Made by a program: the position numbers and the translations under genes | The notes under the pieces: model-generated | The model's input: the letters and a program-made list of their open reading frames with translations, nothing else | What the model was told of the DNA's origin: nothing | The model's database searches: none | Part shown: positions 46,007 to 53,618 of the stretch, one piece after another | Numbering within the stretch: the first letter of the stretch is position 1 | How the letters are laid out: each line of letters starts with the position of its first letter | Assembly (NCBI RefSeq): GCF_003122385.1 | Contig: NZ_CP029255.1 | Location: 248,001 to 312,000, forward strand | Origin: Flavobacterium crocinum | Lineage (GTDB): Bacteria > Bacteroidota > Bacteroidia > Flavobacteriales > Flavobacteriaceae | Reading direction: 5' to 3' | Length of the DNA: 64,000 bases

Positions 46007-46981
46007 CTATGATAAAACCAAATCTTTTTGATAAGAGGTTTGATTTTTTATTACCGCAAAAACTCGATGAATTATTTTGTTTCTCACAGCGTTTAAAACA
46101 CTCATTTTGTTTTTTCCTTCATCAACTTTTCGGATGTAATATTTTCTTAAGTCATTATCAAGTCTAATTGCACTCATTGCGGCCATGTGTAAAACAGTCT
46201 TTAGGTTTTTATCAGCAAGCATTGATACTCCGGGCCTTTTTTTTAATGATGTTCCAGATTGAAAATCAAAAGGCACAACTCCGCTGTAGCATGCCATTTT
46301 TCTTGGATCAGTTATAACTGTAAAACCTTCTGTTTTAGATAATAATGTCCAAGATAAAACTTGACCCACTCCAGGAACAGATTTTATCAATTTCTGCTGG
46401 TGGTTTAGATTTTCATTCTTTAGGATTATAGCTTCAATATCATTTTCAATAATCATAATTTGTGCCTCAATACTTTTAATAAGTTTGATGTTTAAGTTTT
46501 TTAACTCTTTATCCAGCCCAATACCTTTCATTAATTTGTAGTCATGCTGCTGAACCATAAGCTGTTTTTTGATTTTTATTCTTAAAGCTCTTTCTGTCAA
46601 TAGTATTTTTATTTTTTTTATAGAAGAGGAGCTCGGCTTCCATTCTCTGTTCTCCTGATAATTTTTCTCAATGAAACTGCAGATACGCAGTGCATCGATT
46701 TTATCATTTTTCCCTCTGACAAGACCAATGCTTTTTTTGATATGCAGAGCTGATATAACATAAACCTTAAAGTTAAATTTTTCCAATGCTTCAAAGATAT
46801 TCCAGTTGTATCTGCCTGTATTTTCCATTGCCAGAATTACATTTTCTTTAGCATATCTTTTAAAAAAACGAGTAATGTCATTAATTTCATTTTCAATAGT
46901 AAAATAATTAATAGCCTCTTCTTTTACGCAGATATCTAAAGTCTTTTTGCTGATATCAATTCCGATAATAATGTTTTTCAT
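46007..46981 (-). CDS. IS110-family transposase (DEDD recombinase)
   Basis: The protein has the two-part IS110 build. The N-terminal RuvC-like DEDD domain shows GIDISKKTLD (first Asp, about residue 6-15), AMENTGRYN (Glu, about 50) and GKNDKIDALRI (Asp pair, about 88). The C-terminal Tnp domain shows SVPGVGQVLSWTLL (about 196-209), YSGVVPFDFQSGTSLKKR with the presumed catalytic Ser, and LKTVLHMAAMSAI. I use the ATG at 46981 (MKNIIIG, 324 residues), because a start at 47026 would lie inside the predicted bridge-RNA donor stem. The enzyme would recombine donor and target DNA selected by the RNA encoded just upstream. Confidence 0.95.
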   Translation of the reverse strand: MKNIIIGIDISKKTLDICVKEEAINYFTIENEINDITRFFKRYAKENVILAMENTGRYNWNIFEALEKFNFKVYVISALHIKKSIGLVRGKNDKIDALRICSFIEKNYQENREWKPSSSSIKKIKILLTERALRIKIKKQLMVQQHDYKLMKGIGLDKELKNLNIKLIKSIEAQIMIIENDIEAIILKNENLNHQQKLIKSVPGVGQVLSWTLLSKTEGFTVITDPRKMACYSGVVPFDFQSGTSLKKRPGVSMLADKNLKTVLHMAAMSAIRLDNDLRKYYIRKVDEGKNKMSVLNAVRNKIIHRVFAVIKNQTSYQKDLVLS

Positions 46982-47020
46982 AACTTTGTTTTTACGATTC
47001 AACAAATGATTTGAGAAATT

Positions 47021-47190
47021 CATCATAAGCTCAACTCCTTAATAACGGGTCTCAAGCCCAAATTTCTATCTGAGTCTTTGATGAAAGGGAAGCTAAAGTC
47101 TTAATCAGGATATGAGTCTCAAGCTCAGAGGAACGAATAGTTTACTTTTGCTTCCTTTCTCAATCATAAATCTACTTAAATTTCAAAAAA
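47021..47190 (-). ncRNA. Predicted IS110 bridge RNA
   Basis: On the minus strand two stem-loops follow one another. The target loop has basal arms 47144-47159 and 47083-47099 (GGAAGC/GCTTCC core, one bulge) and apical hairpin TGAG-CTTGAGA-CTCA (47113-47127). The donor loop has basal arms 47071-47083 and 47021-47033 (CATCA/TGATG and CTCA/TGAG) and apical hairpin GGG-CTTGAGA-CCC (47047-47059). Guide segments sit where the bridge-RNA model puts them. TTCGTTCCTC (47128-47137) equals the left target, and ATCCTGA (47105-47111) is complementary to the right target. ATAGAAAT (47062-47069) equals the left donor end at 46003-46010, and AAGGA (47036-47040) is complementary to the right donor at 47199-47203. 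The 5' end is not fixed by the sequence. Confidence 0.85.
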
Positions 47191-47203
47191 CAAATCTAAA
47201 GGA

Positions 47204-47233
47204 GGAACGAAGGATCCTCGCAAGAAACTCTAC
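47204..47233. repeat. Dispersed inverted repeat, unit 1, part right of the IS110 element
   Basis: Its first 21 bases (to 47224, GGAACGAAGGATCCTCG core) complete the 31-bp right arm that begins at 45994-46003. Confidence 0.85.
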
Positions 47234-47273
47234 AAAGTGGATAACTATAGTTGTATAAAGACAAAAAGAAATC

Positions 47274-47588
47274 CTATTCAAACAAATAATCTAAAAAATC
47301 CAAATCAGGATTAATCGTTTTAATAAGTTCTATTTTTTTATCTCTTATCCAGCCTTTTATTTCCTTCTCGCGTGCAATTGCTTCTTGAATCCAAGTGAAT
47401 TTTTCATAATACAGCAAGTACTGAGCATTATATTTCGCAGCAAAGGTGTTATTGTTACTGCTAATATTTTCTTTATGCTGTTTCAATCTGAGTCGCAAAT
47501 TATTAGTCACACCTATATAAAGAACTGTCTTGTGTCTATTTGCAATAATATAAATGTAATAAGTATGATAGCCTTCGTATGATTTCAT
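47274..47588 (-). CDS. GIY-YIG nuclease-domain protein
   Basis: A 104-residue single-domain GIY-YIG protein of the UPF0213/YhbQ-like type. It has the paired motifs YYIYIIANRHKTVLYIGVTN (about 10-29), the Arg in LRLRLKQHK (about 31-39), the Glu in AIAREKEIKGW (about 70-80) and a late Asn (KTINPD). Such small nucleases cut DNA by a metal-dependent single-site mechanism; roles of stand-alone members are mostly unknown. It lies between two units of the dispersed repeat, 40 bases from one and 110 from the other, so a link to the repeat's spread is possible but unproven. Confidence 0.9.
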   Translation of the reverse strand: MKSYEGYHTYYIYIIANRHKTVLYIGVTNNLRLRLKQHKENISSNNNTFAAKYNAQYLLYYEKFTWIQEAIAREKEIKGWIRDKKIELIKTINPDLDFLDYLFE

Positions 47589-47697
47589 TTGACTAAAATA
47601 GTATTTCTTGCTTTAAAAAGAAAGAATATTCTTTCTTTTTAAATAGTGCGGTGTTTTACTAGCCCCTTAACTGAATGCCCTAATCCGTTGTTTACGT
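47589..47697. other. Short gap between the GIY-YIG gene and repeat unit 2
   Basis: Holds the presumed promoter of the GIY-YIG gene. An AAAGAAAGAATA / TATTCTTTCTTT hairpin (near 47617-47641) is visible. Nothing else seen. Confidence 0.45.
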
Positions 47698-47835
47698 TGC
47701 GGAGCTACTTGCGAAGATCCTTCGTTCCTCAGGATGACAAAAATGAGGGCAGACACTAGCACTACATAAAAAACTCATTTTAAAACACTCCCATCCCAAT
47801 CTTGTCATCCTGAGGAACGAAGGATTCTCGTTGGT
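47698..47835. repeat. Dispersed inverted repeat, unit 2 (uninterrupted)
   Basis: The left arm (47708-47738) and right arm (47804-47830) pair over the first 22 bases (GTCATCCTGAGGAACGAAGG core) and then imperfectly. The spacer is about 65 bases. It shares with unit 1 the phrase ACAAAAATGAGGG after the left arm. Both arms contain the sequence TTCGTTCC-TC-AGGATGAC used as target by the neighbouring IS110 element (47721-47738 and, reversed, 47804-47821). Confidence 0.85.
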
Positions 47836-47904
47836 TATTCATGCTAAGGAAATCCTCATCAAAATTATTCCTGCAAAGCGAAAAAATTAAGAGGCTTTTT
47901 TAAA

Positions 47905-47924
47905 ATTTAATCAAATGATTAAAT
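47905..47924. promoter_or_regulatory. TetR operator 1
   Basis: Palindrome ATTTAATCA-AA-TGATTAAAT, directly upstream of the -33 element of the tetR promoter. Nineteen of its 20 bases recur at 48597-48616 ahead of the efflux operon. Confidence 0.75.
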
Positions 47925-47926
47925 TA

Positions 47927-47959
47927 TTTGTTTAAATAAAAAATATTTTTCTAACTTTG
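47927..47959 (+). promoter_or_regulatory. tetR promoter
   Basis: TTTG (47927-47930), 21 bases, TAACTTTG (47952-47959): a full Bacteroidota promoter, 20 bases before the tetR ATG and 2 bases after the operator. Confidence 0.7.
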
Positions 47960-47978
47960 TCCCGGAATTAAATTCAAA

Positions 47979-48581
47979 ATGGCAAAAAAGAAAATAGACG
48001 CAAGTACAGAAGAGAAAATAATTGAAGCTGCCCGTAAAGTATTTACAGAAAAAGGCTATGCTGCAACCCGTACGCGCGATATTGCCGAAGAAGCCGGTCT
48101 AAATCTGGCTTTACTAAATTACTACTTTAGAAGTAAAGAAAAACTTTTCAGCTTAGTTATGGCCGAAAAAGTGGGGCAATTGTTTGGTATAATTGCGCCA
48201 ATTGTTAATGATGATAAAACTACACTTCAGGAAAAAATAGAACTTATTGTTCCTGCCTATTTAAATGTTTTACTGCAGAATCCTGGTCTTCCTCTTTTTG
48301 TTTTAAGCGAAATACGAAATAACCCGGAACATTTCAGCAATAGAGTTCAAGCCGGAAAAATATTAACCCAATCTGTTTTGGTCAAACAACTTTTGGAGAA
48401 ACAGCCCAATGTTAATCCGCTTCAATTTATTCTAAATCTACTGGGAATGTGCATTTTTCCGTTTGTGACTAAACCTGTTTTTGAAGCATCGGGATTATTA
48501 AACGAAAATTCTTTTAACCAATTAATAGAAGAAAGAAAAACACTTATTGTAAAATGGGTCAATTTAATGTTAGATAACTAA
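47979..48581 (+). CDS. TetR-family transcriptional repressor
   Basis: A 200-residue regulator with the TetR helix-turn-helix (residues 11-57: KIIEAARKVFTEKGYAATRT, DIAEEAGLNLALLNYYFRSK, EKLF). The C-terminal ligand/dimer domain is of the CerR/YbiH-like kind (hydrophobic helices, PLFVLSEIRNNPEHF). It sits directly before a TolC-HlyD-ABC efflux operon, and two near-identical palindromes lie before each transcript, so it probably represses both itself and the pump until a ligand binds. In enterobacteria a TetR gene likewise precedes the YbhGFSR pump. Confidence 0.92.
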   Translation: MAKKKIDASTEEKIIEAARKVFTEKGYAATRTRDIAEEAGLNLALLNYYFRSKEKLFSLVMAEKVGQLFGIIAPIVNDDKTTLQEKIELIVPAYLNVLLQNPGLPLFVLSEIRNNPEHFSNRVQAGKILTQSVLVKQLLEKQPNVNPLQFILNLLGMCIFPFVTKPVFEASGLLNENSFNQLIEERKTLIVKWVNLMLDN

Positions 48582-48596
48582 ATTTTTTTGGTGTAA

Positions 48597-48616
48597 ATTT
48601 AATCAAATGATTAAAA
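48597..48616. promoter_or_regulatory. TetR operator 2, before the efflux operon
   Basis: ATTTAATCA-AA-TGATTAAAA, matching operator 1 except at the last base. It lies 16 bases after the tetR stop and about 80 bases before the TolC-like start. A TAAATTTA overlapping its left half could be the -7 element. Confidence 0.7.
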
Positions 48617-48696
48617 CAAAATAATAAACGTAAAAAACTAGATATGAAGCTACTAAAACAAACAATATCAAAAAACAAATAAAAATAATATTCAAC

Positions 48697-49956
48697 ATGA
48701 AAAGATTATTAATACTTTTTCTGGTTTTATCAGCAGCAGGTTATTCGCAACAAAGCGAAAAACTCTTAACGCTCGATAATTGCTACAGAATGGCAGAAGA
48801 AAATTATCCGTTGTCCAAAAAAAGAGAACTTATCGCCAAAAGCAGCGAGTTTACAATTGATAATATTGCAAAAGGATATTATCCAAAATTCGACATACTG
48901 GCACAGGCAACTTACCAATCTGATGTTACTAAACTTCCCGTGAGCATCCCGGGAACTTCTATGCCGATATTAAACAACGATCAATACAAAGCCTATGGAG
49001 AACTCAATCAGATTATTTATGATGGAGGAAATATCAAACAGCAAAAAGAAGTAGTCAATTCTCAGACCAAGGTACAGCAACAGCAACTTCAGGTAGATTT
49101 ATATGCTGTTAAACAAAGGGTGACAGATATTTATTTTGGAATTTTAATTTACAATGAACAATTACGCCAAAATGATCTGCTGAAAAACGATATTTCAATC
49201 GGAATAAAAACGGTTGAAGCCCAGCTTAAAAACGGAACAGCTTACAGAAGCAGCTTGGATCTGCTAAAAGCGGAATTTTTAAAAGCAGATCAACAGGCAA
49301 TCAGTATTCGAAGTTATAAAAAAGCCTATCTGGATATGTTAGGCCTTTTTATCAATCAGGAATTAAGTGCTGAAACAAAATTGGAAACACCTCAAACCAG
49401 CATTTCTCCACAAGAGATAAATCGTCCGGAATTAGCACTTTTTAATTTTAGAAATGAAAATTTTGAACTCAACAAAGAAACTATTGATGCCGGAAACAGA
49501 CCTAAACTCAACTTTTTTGCACAAGGCGGTATCGCCAATCCGGCACTCAACTTTTTAAAAGAAGGTTTTGAATGGTATTACATTGGCGGACTGCGTTTAA
49601 ATTGGTCTTTAACGGGTTTATATACTTCTAAAAAGCAGAAAGAAATCATCAACATCAATAAATTAGAAGTCGATGCAGATAAAGAGACTTTTCTTTTTAA
49701 TACTCATCAATCTTTAAAACAGCAAAACGCTGAAATAACTAAACTTCAGGAATATTTAGTTTCTGACGGACAGATTGTAGACTTAAGAAGTAATGTTAAA
49801 AAAGCTTCTTTAGCACAATTAGAAAACGGCGTGATCAATCCAGATGATTATCTAAAATTTGTTAATGATGAGAACGAAGCCAAACAAAATAAAATCATTC
49901 ACGAAACCGAATTACTTCTGGCGCAATACAGACAAAAATTAATAACCGGAAACTAA
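48697..49956 (+). CDS. TolC-family outer-membrane efflux protein
   Basis: A 419-residue TolC-like channel with a signal peptide (MKRLLILFLVLSAAGYSQ). The long alpha-helical repeats of the tunnel are rich in Gln, Lys and Glu (for example VVNSQTKVQQQQLQVDLYAV, about 110-130), with beta segments such as GGLRLNWSLTGLYTS between. It is somewhat shorter than E. coli TolC. First structural gene of an efflux operon; the adaptor, two ATPases and two permeases follow with gaps of 10 bases or less. Confidence 0.92.
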   Translation: MKRLLILFLVLSAAGYSQQSEKLLTLDNCYRMAEENYPLSKKRELIAKSSEFTIDNIAKGYYPKFDILAQATYQSDVTKLPVSIPGTSMPILNNDQYKAYGELNQIIYDGGNIKQQKEVVNSQTKVQQQQLQVDLYAVKQRVTDIYFGILIYNEQLRQNDLLKNDISIGIKTVEAQLKNGTAYRSSLDLLKAEFLKADQQAISIRSYKKAYLDMLGLFINQELSAETKLETPQTSISPQEINRPELALFNFRNENFELNKETIDAGNRPKLNFFAQGGIANPALNFLKEGFEWYYIGGLRLNWSLTGLYTSKKQKEIININKLEVDADKETFLFNTHQSLKQQNAEITKLQEYLVSDGQIVDLRSNVKKASLAQLENGVINPDDYLKFVNDENEAKQNKIIHETELLLAQYRQKLITGN

Positions 49957-49962
49957 CACAAG

Positions 49963-50850
49963 ATGAAAAAGATACTTTACATAGCAATTACAACAATTCT
50001 AATTTCCTGTTCCAATAATAAAAATGATTTTGACGCGACAGGAACTTTTGAAGCTGTTGAAACTATAATTCCTGCCGAAGCTTCCGGAATTATAAAAGAA
50101 TTAAAAGTTGAAGAAGGAAACAATCTAAAAGAGGGACAAGTTGTAGGTTATATAGATACGATTCAGCTAGAGCTAAAAAAAGAACAGCTTTTAGCACAAA
50201 TAAAAGCAACACAAAGCCGAAAGCCAGACGCCAAAACACAGCTTGATGTTTATCGTGAAGAATTGAAACTGGCAAAAATAGATCAGCAACGTGTTCAAAA
50301 TTTAGTAAATGCAGATGCTGCAACCAGAAAACAACTGGATGATGCCAATTCGAAAGTTTCTGTTATTCAAAAACAGATTACGGCTCTACAAACTTCTTTA
50401 GATATCAGTACAACCGGGATCGATGACGAAACACAGACCTTAAAAGTACAAATTAGCCAGATTAACGATCAATTGGCAAAATCCAAAATTGTCAATAAAA
50501 CCAACGGAACAGTTTTAACCAAATATGCCGAAACCGGTGAAATGGCAACAATTGGGAAACCGCTTTACAAAATTGCAGATTTATCTGTAATCACTTTACG
50601 AGTGTATGTTACGGGAGATCAGCTTCCGCAGATTAAAATCAATCAAAAAGTAAAAATTTTTACTGATGCTACAAAAGACACTTATAAAGAACACGAAGGC
50701 ATTGTAGAATGGATAAGCGATAAAGCGGAGTTTACTCCAAAAACAATTCAGACAAAAGAGGAACGTGCCAATCTGGTTTATGCAGTTAAAATCAGAGTTA
50801 AAAATGACGGATACTTAAAAATTGGGATGTACGGCGAAATAAAATTCTAA
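49963..50850 (+). CDS. HlyD-family periplasmic adaptor (lipoprotein)
   Basis: A 295-residue membrane-fusion protein with a lipoprotein signal (LISC at about residue 16). The biotinyl/lipoyl half-motifs are PAEASGIIKELKVEEGNNLK (about 37-56) and KTNGTVLTKYAETGEMATIG (about 180-199), enclosing a helical hairpin (about 70-165) that would meet the TolC helices. A beta-barrel domain follows (VYVTGDQLPQIKINQKV). It resembles YbhG. Lies 6 bases after the TolC gene. Confidence 0.93.
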   Translation: MKKILYIAITTILISCSNNKNDFDATGTFEAVETIIPAEASGIIKELKVEEGNNLKEGQVVGYIDTIQLELKKEQLLAQIKATQSRKPDAKTQLDVYREELKLAKIDQQRVQNLVNADAATRKQLDDANSKVSVIQKQITALQTSLDISTTGIDDETQTLKVQISQINDQLAKSKIVNKTNGTVLTKYAETGEMATIGKPLYKIADLSVITLRVYVTGDQLPQIKINQKVKIFTDATKDTYKEHEGIVEWISDKAEFTPKTIQTKEERANLVYAVKIRVKNDGYLKIGMYGEIKF

Positions 50851-50853
50851 ATC

Positions 50854-51762
50854 ATGGAGTCTGTAATTGTAAAAAACATCACAAAGGTATATGGTAAAGA
50901 AAAAAAGACGGCTGTTGATAATGTTTCATTTTCTGTAAACAAAGGCGAGCTTTTTGGACTTATAGGACCTGACGGCGCGGGTAAAACCAGTATTTTCAGA
51001 ATTCTGACTACTGTTTTACTTCCAGATGACGGAGAGGCTTCGATTGACGGACTGGATGTTGTAAAAAATTATAAGGAAATCAGAAGTACCATTGGCTACA
51101 TGCCCGGAAAGTTTTCTTTGTACCAGGATTTAACTATTGAAGAAAACCTCAACTTTTTTGCCACTTTGTTTGGAACTACTATTCAGGAAAATTACGATTT
51201 GATTAAAGACATATATATTCAAATTGAACCTTTTAAGGATCGAAGAGCAGGAAAACTTTCAGGCGGAATGAAACAAAAACTGGCATTATGTTGTGCTTTA
51301 ATTCACAAGCCAAATGTTTTATTTCTGGACGAACCCACAACTGGTGTTGACCCTGTTTCCAGAAAAGAATTTTGGGAAATGCTGAAACGTCTTAAACAGC
51401 AAAACATCACCATTATCGTTTCGACACCTTATATGGATGAAGCCAATCTATGCGACAGAATTGCGCTTATCCAAGGTGGTAAAATATTACAAATGGATAC
51501 ACCGCAAAATATTATAAAAAGTTATCCCGATCCCTTATTTGCCGTTAAGGCTAATGACATGCATAAACTGCTCCCGTTTTTGACTGAATATCCGGAACGA
51601 AAAGGAAGTTATGCATTTGGCGAATACGCTCATTTTTCATTCAATGGAAATCCTGATGTCCAGGCTTTAGAAAAATACTTAAAAACAAAAGGACTGGAAA
51701 ACATTGAAATTAAAAATGCAGAGGTAACAATTGAAGACAGTTTTATAAAATTATTGAGCTGA
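50854..51762 (+). CDS. ABC efflux ATPase, first of two (YbhF N-half-like)
   Basis: A 302-residue ATPase: Walker A GPDGAGKTS (about 37-45, with Asp in place of the usual Asn), signature LSGGMKQKLAL (about 139), Walker B VLFLDEPTTGVDP (about 159). The C-terminal extension (about 215-300) is typical of drug-export ATPases. The two separate ATPase genes here match the two fused halves of YbhF. It overlaps the next gene by one base. Confidence 0.92.
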   Translation: MESVIVKNITKVYGKEKKTAVDNVSFSVNKGELFGLIGPDGAGKTSIFRILTTVLLPDDGEASIDGLDVVKNYKEIRSTIGYMPGKFSLYQDLTIEENLNFFATLFGTTIQENYDLIKDIYIQIEPFKDRRAGKLSGGMKQKLALCCALIHKPNVLFLDEPTTGVDPVSRKEFWEMLKRLKQQNITIIVSTPYMDEANLCDRIALIQGGKILQMDTPQNIIKSYPDPLFAVKANDMHKLLPFLTEYPERKGSYAFGEYAHFSFNGNPDVQALEKYLKTKGLENIEIKNAEVTIEDSFIKLLS

Positions 51763-52502
51763 TGGAAAACAAAGTAATTACCTGCAAAGGATTAACAAAG
51801 CGTTTTGGAGATTTTATCGCCGTTGATAAAATTACATTTGAAGTCCAAAAGGGAGAAATTTTCGGGTTTCTTGGAGCCAATGGCGCCGGAAAAACTACTG
51901 CAATGAGAATGCTCTGCGGTTTGTCTAAACCTACTTCGGGCGAAGCTAATATTGCAGGTTTTGATGTTTATAAGGAAACTGAGAAAATTAAAAAGAATAT
52001 TGGTTATATGAGTCAGAAATTCTCGCTCTATGATGATTTAACGGTTTTGGAAAACATCAACTTTTTCGCAGGAATTTATGGTTTATCAGATACCGAAATC
52101 AAATCGAACAGCCACTCGTTAATAGACAGTTTAGGTATGCGGGATCTGGCAGATAAACGTGTAAGTTCACTTCCGTTGGGATGGAAACAAAAACTGGCAT
52201 TTTCTACAGCGATTATTCATAAACCTGAAATTGTATTCCTGGATGAACCCACGGGCGGAGTTGATCCGCTTACACGAAGACAATTCTGGGATTTAATTTA
52301 TGAAGCATCAGGCAACGGAATTACCATTTTTGTAACCACACATTATATGGACGAAGCCGAATATTGCGATCGTGTTTCGATTATGGTCGATGGCAGGGTC
52401 GAAGCATTAAACAGTCCTTCCAATCTAAAAAAACAATTCAGTGTCGGCAGTATGGATGAGGTTTTCTACCACCTTGCCCGGGAAGCAAAACGCGGCGAAT
52501 AA
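51762..52502 (+). CDS. ABC efflux ATPase, second of two (YbhF C-half-like)
   Basis: A 246-residue ATPase: Walker A GANGAGKTT (about 39-47), Walker B IVFLDEPTGGVDP (about 161) and switch His in VTTHYMDEAEYCD. The signature is altered to SSLPLGWKQKLAF instead of LSGG, a feature of the second half of the YbhF-type pumps, so the pair probably hydrolyses ATP asymmetrically. It ends 9 bases before the first permease. Confidence 0.92.
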   Translation: MENKVITCKGLTKRFGDFIAVDKITFEVQKGEIFGFLGANGAGKTTAMRMLCGLSKPTSGEANIAGFDVYKETEKIKKNIGYMSQKFSLYDDLTVLENINFFAGIYGLSDTEIKSNSHSLIDSLGMRDLADKRVSSLPLGWKQKLAFSTAIIHKPEIVFLDEPTGGVDPLTRRQFWDLIYEASGNGITIFVTTHYMDEAEYCDRVSIMVDGRVEALNSPSNLKKQFSVGSMDEVFYHLAREAKRGE

Positions 52503-52511
52503 TAAACGTAT

Positions 52512-53618
52512 ATGAAACAGTTTTTTACCTTCATAAAAAAAGAATTCCTGCATGTATTGCGGGATAAAAAGACACTGCTTATCCTTTTCGGAATGCCGGT
52601 TGTTCAAATTTTAATTTTCGGTTTTGCGCTTACCAATGAAGTAAAAAACTCAAAAATTGTAGTAGTTGATTATGCTAAAGATGTGGCTTCAAAAGAAATC
52701 ATTAATAAAATTGAAGCCAGCAGATATTTTGAAATCGATCATATTTTATCCGGAACAAACGAGCTTGAAACTGCTTTTAAAACCGGAAAAATAAAAATGG
52801 CTGTTGTTTTTCCCGAAAACTTTAACAGTAATCTTTTACATCAAAATAAAGCTCAAATTCAAATCATTGCAGATGCTTCAGATCCAAATCAGGCAACTAC
52901 ATTAATCAATTATGCCTCTTCCATTATTGCCGATTATCAATCCCAAATGAATCAGCTTAGTTTAGCTCCTTATCGCATTCAGCCACAAGTCAAAATGCTT
53001 TATAATCCACAATTAAAAGGTGCTCCTAATTTTGTTCCCGGCGTCATGGCATTGATTTTAATGCTGATTTGCGTAATGATGACCGCGATTTCTATTGTAA
53101 AAGAAAAAGAAACGGGAACCATGGAAATTTTATTAGTTTCTCCATTTAAACCTATTTTGGTAATTCTTTCTAAAGCCGTTCCTTATTTGATATTATCTAC
53201 TATAAATGTAGCTTCTATTTTATTACTGAGCTTTTTTGTTTTAGAGCTTCCAATAAAAGGAAATCTCGTTTTACTGTTTTCAGAAAGCATTTTATTTATC
53301 ATAACCTGTTTAACACTCGGCATTTTTATTTCCGTAAAAACCGATTCCATGCAAACTGCAATGTTACTTTCTCTTATGGGAATGCTCCTTCCTACTCTGC
53401 TGTTTAGCGGTTTTATGTTTCCTGTTGAAAATATGCCAATTCCGTTGCAGATTTTCTCCAACATCGTTCCTGCAAAATGGTATTACATTATTGTAAAAAG
53501 AATTATGATCGAAGGTCTTGGCTTTGCCGCCGTCTGGAAAGAAACTTTAATTCTTGTCGGAACTACTCTTTTTTTATTGTTCATAAGCCTCAAAAGCTTT
53601 AAAATCCGAATGTCATGA
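52512..53618 (+). CDS. ABC efflux permease, first (YbhS/YbhR-like)
   Basis: A 368-residue ABC-2 permease. It has an N-terminal helix (about 20-40), a large periplasmic domain (about 45-170) and five C-terminal helices, including FVPGVMALILMLICVMMTAI (about 176-195), KEKETGTMEILLVSPFKP (coupling loop, about 199-216) and LPTLLFSGFMFPVENMP. It overlaps the next permease by four bases. The drug or lipid exported cannot be told from sequence. Confidence 0.92.
   Translation: MKQFFTFIKKEFLHVLRDKKTLLILFGMPVVQILIFGFALTNEVKNSKIVVVDYAKDVASKEIINKIEASRYFEIDHILSGTNELETAFKTGKIKMAVVFPENFNSNLLHQNKAQIQIIADASDPNQATTLINYASSIIADYQSQMNQLSLAPYRIQPQVKMLYNPQLKGAPNFVPGVMALILMLICVMMTAISIVKEKETGTMEILLVSPFKPILVILSKAVPYLILSTINVASILLLSFFVLELPIKGNLVLLFSESILFIITCLTLGIFISVKTDSMQTAMLLSLMGMLLPTLLFSGFMFPVENMPIPLQIFSNIVPAKWYYIIVKRIMIEGLGFAAVWKETLILVGTTLFLLFISLKSFKIRMS

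Larger units (their letters stand above)
46004..47203 (-). mobile_element. IS110-family insertion sequence with bridge-RNA end
   Basis: The element is exactly 1200 bp by the following test. Deleting it rejoins a 31-bp inverted-repeat arm without error, and the dinucleotide GA occurs at both junctions (46002-46003 and 47202-47203; TC on the transposase strand), as expected for a short shared core. There are no terminal inverted repeats and no longer target duplication, both usual for IS110. It holds one transposase gene, whose stop codon is 3 bases from one end, and about 220 non-coding bases at the other end, upstream of the gene. Confidence 0.92.

Noticed and set aside
46982..47026. Longer transposase start (MMNFSNHLL...)
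   Set aside because: These codons overlap the predicted donor-loop stem of the bridge RNA, and the DEDD domain begins cleanly at the ATG at 46981.
48644..48682. Twelve-codon open frame before the TolC-like gene, possible leader peptide
   Set aside because: No hairpin or codon bias pointing to attenuation. Such short frames are common in AT-rich leaders.
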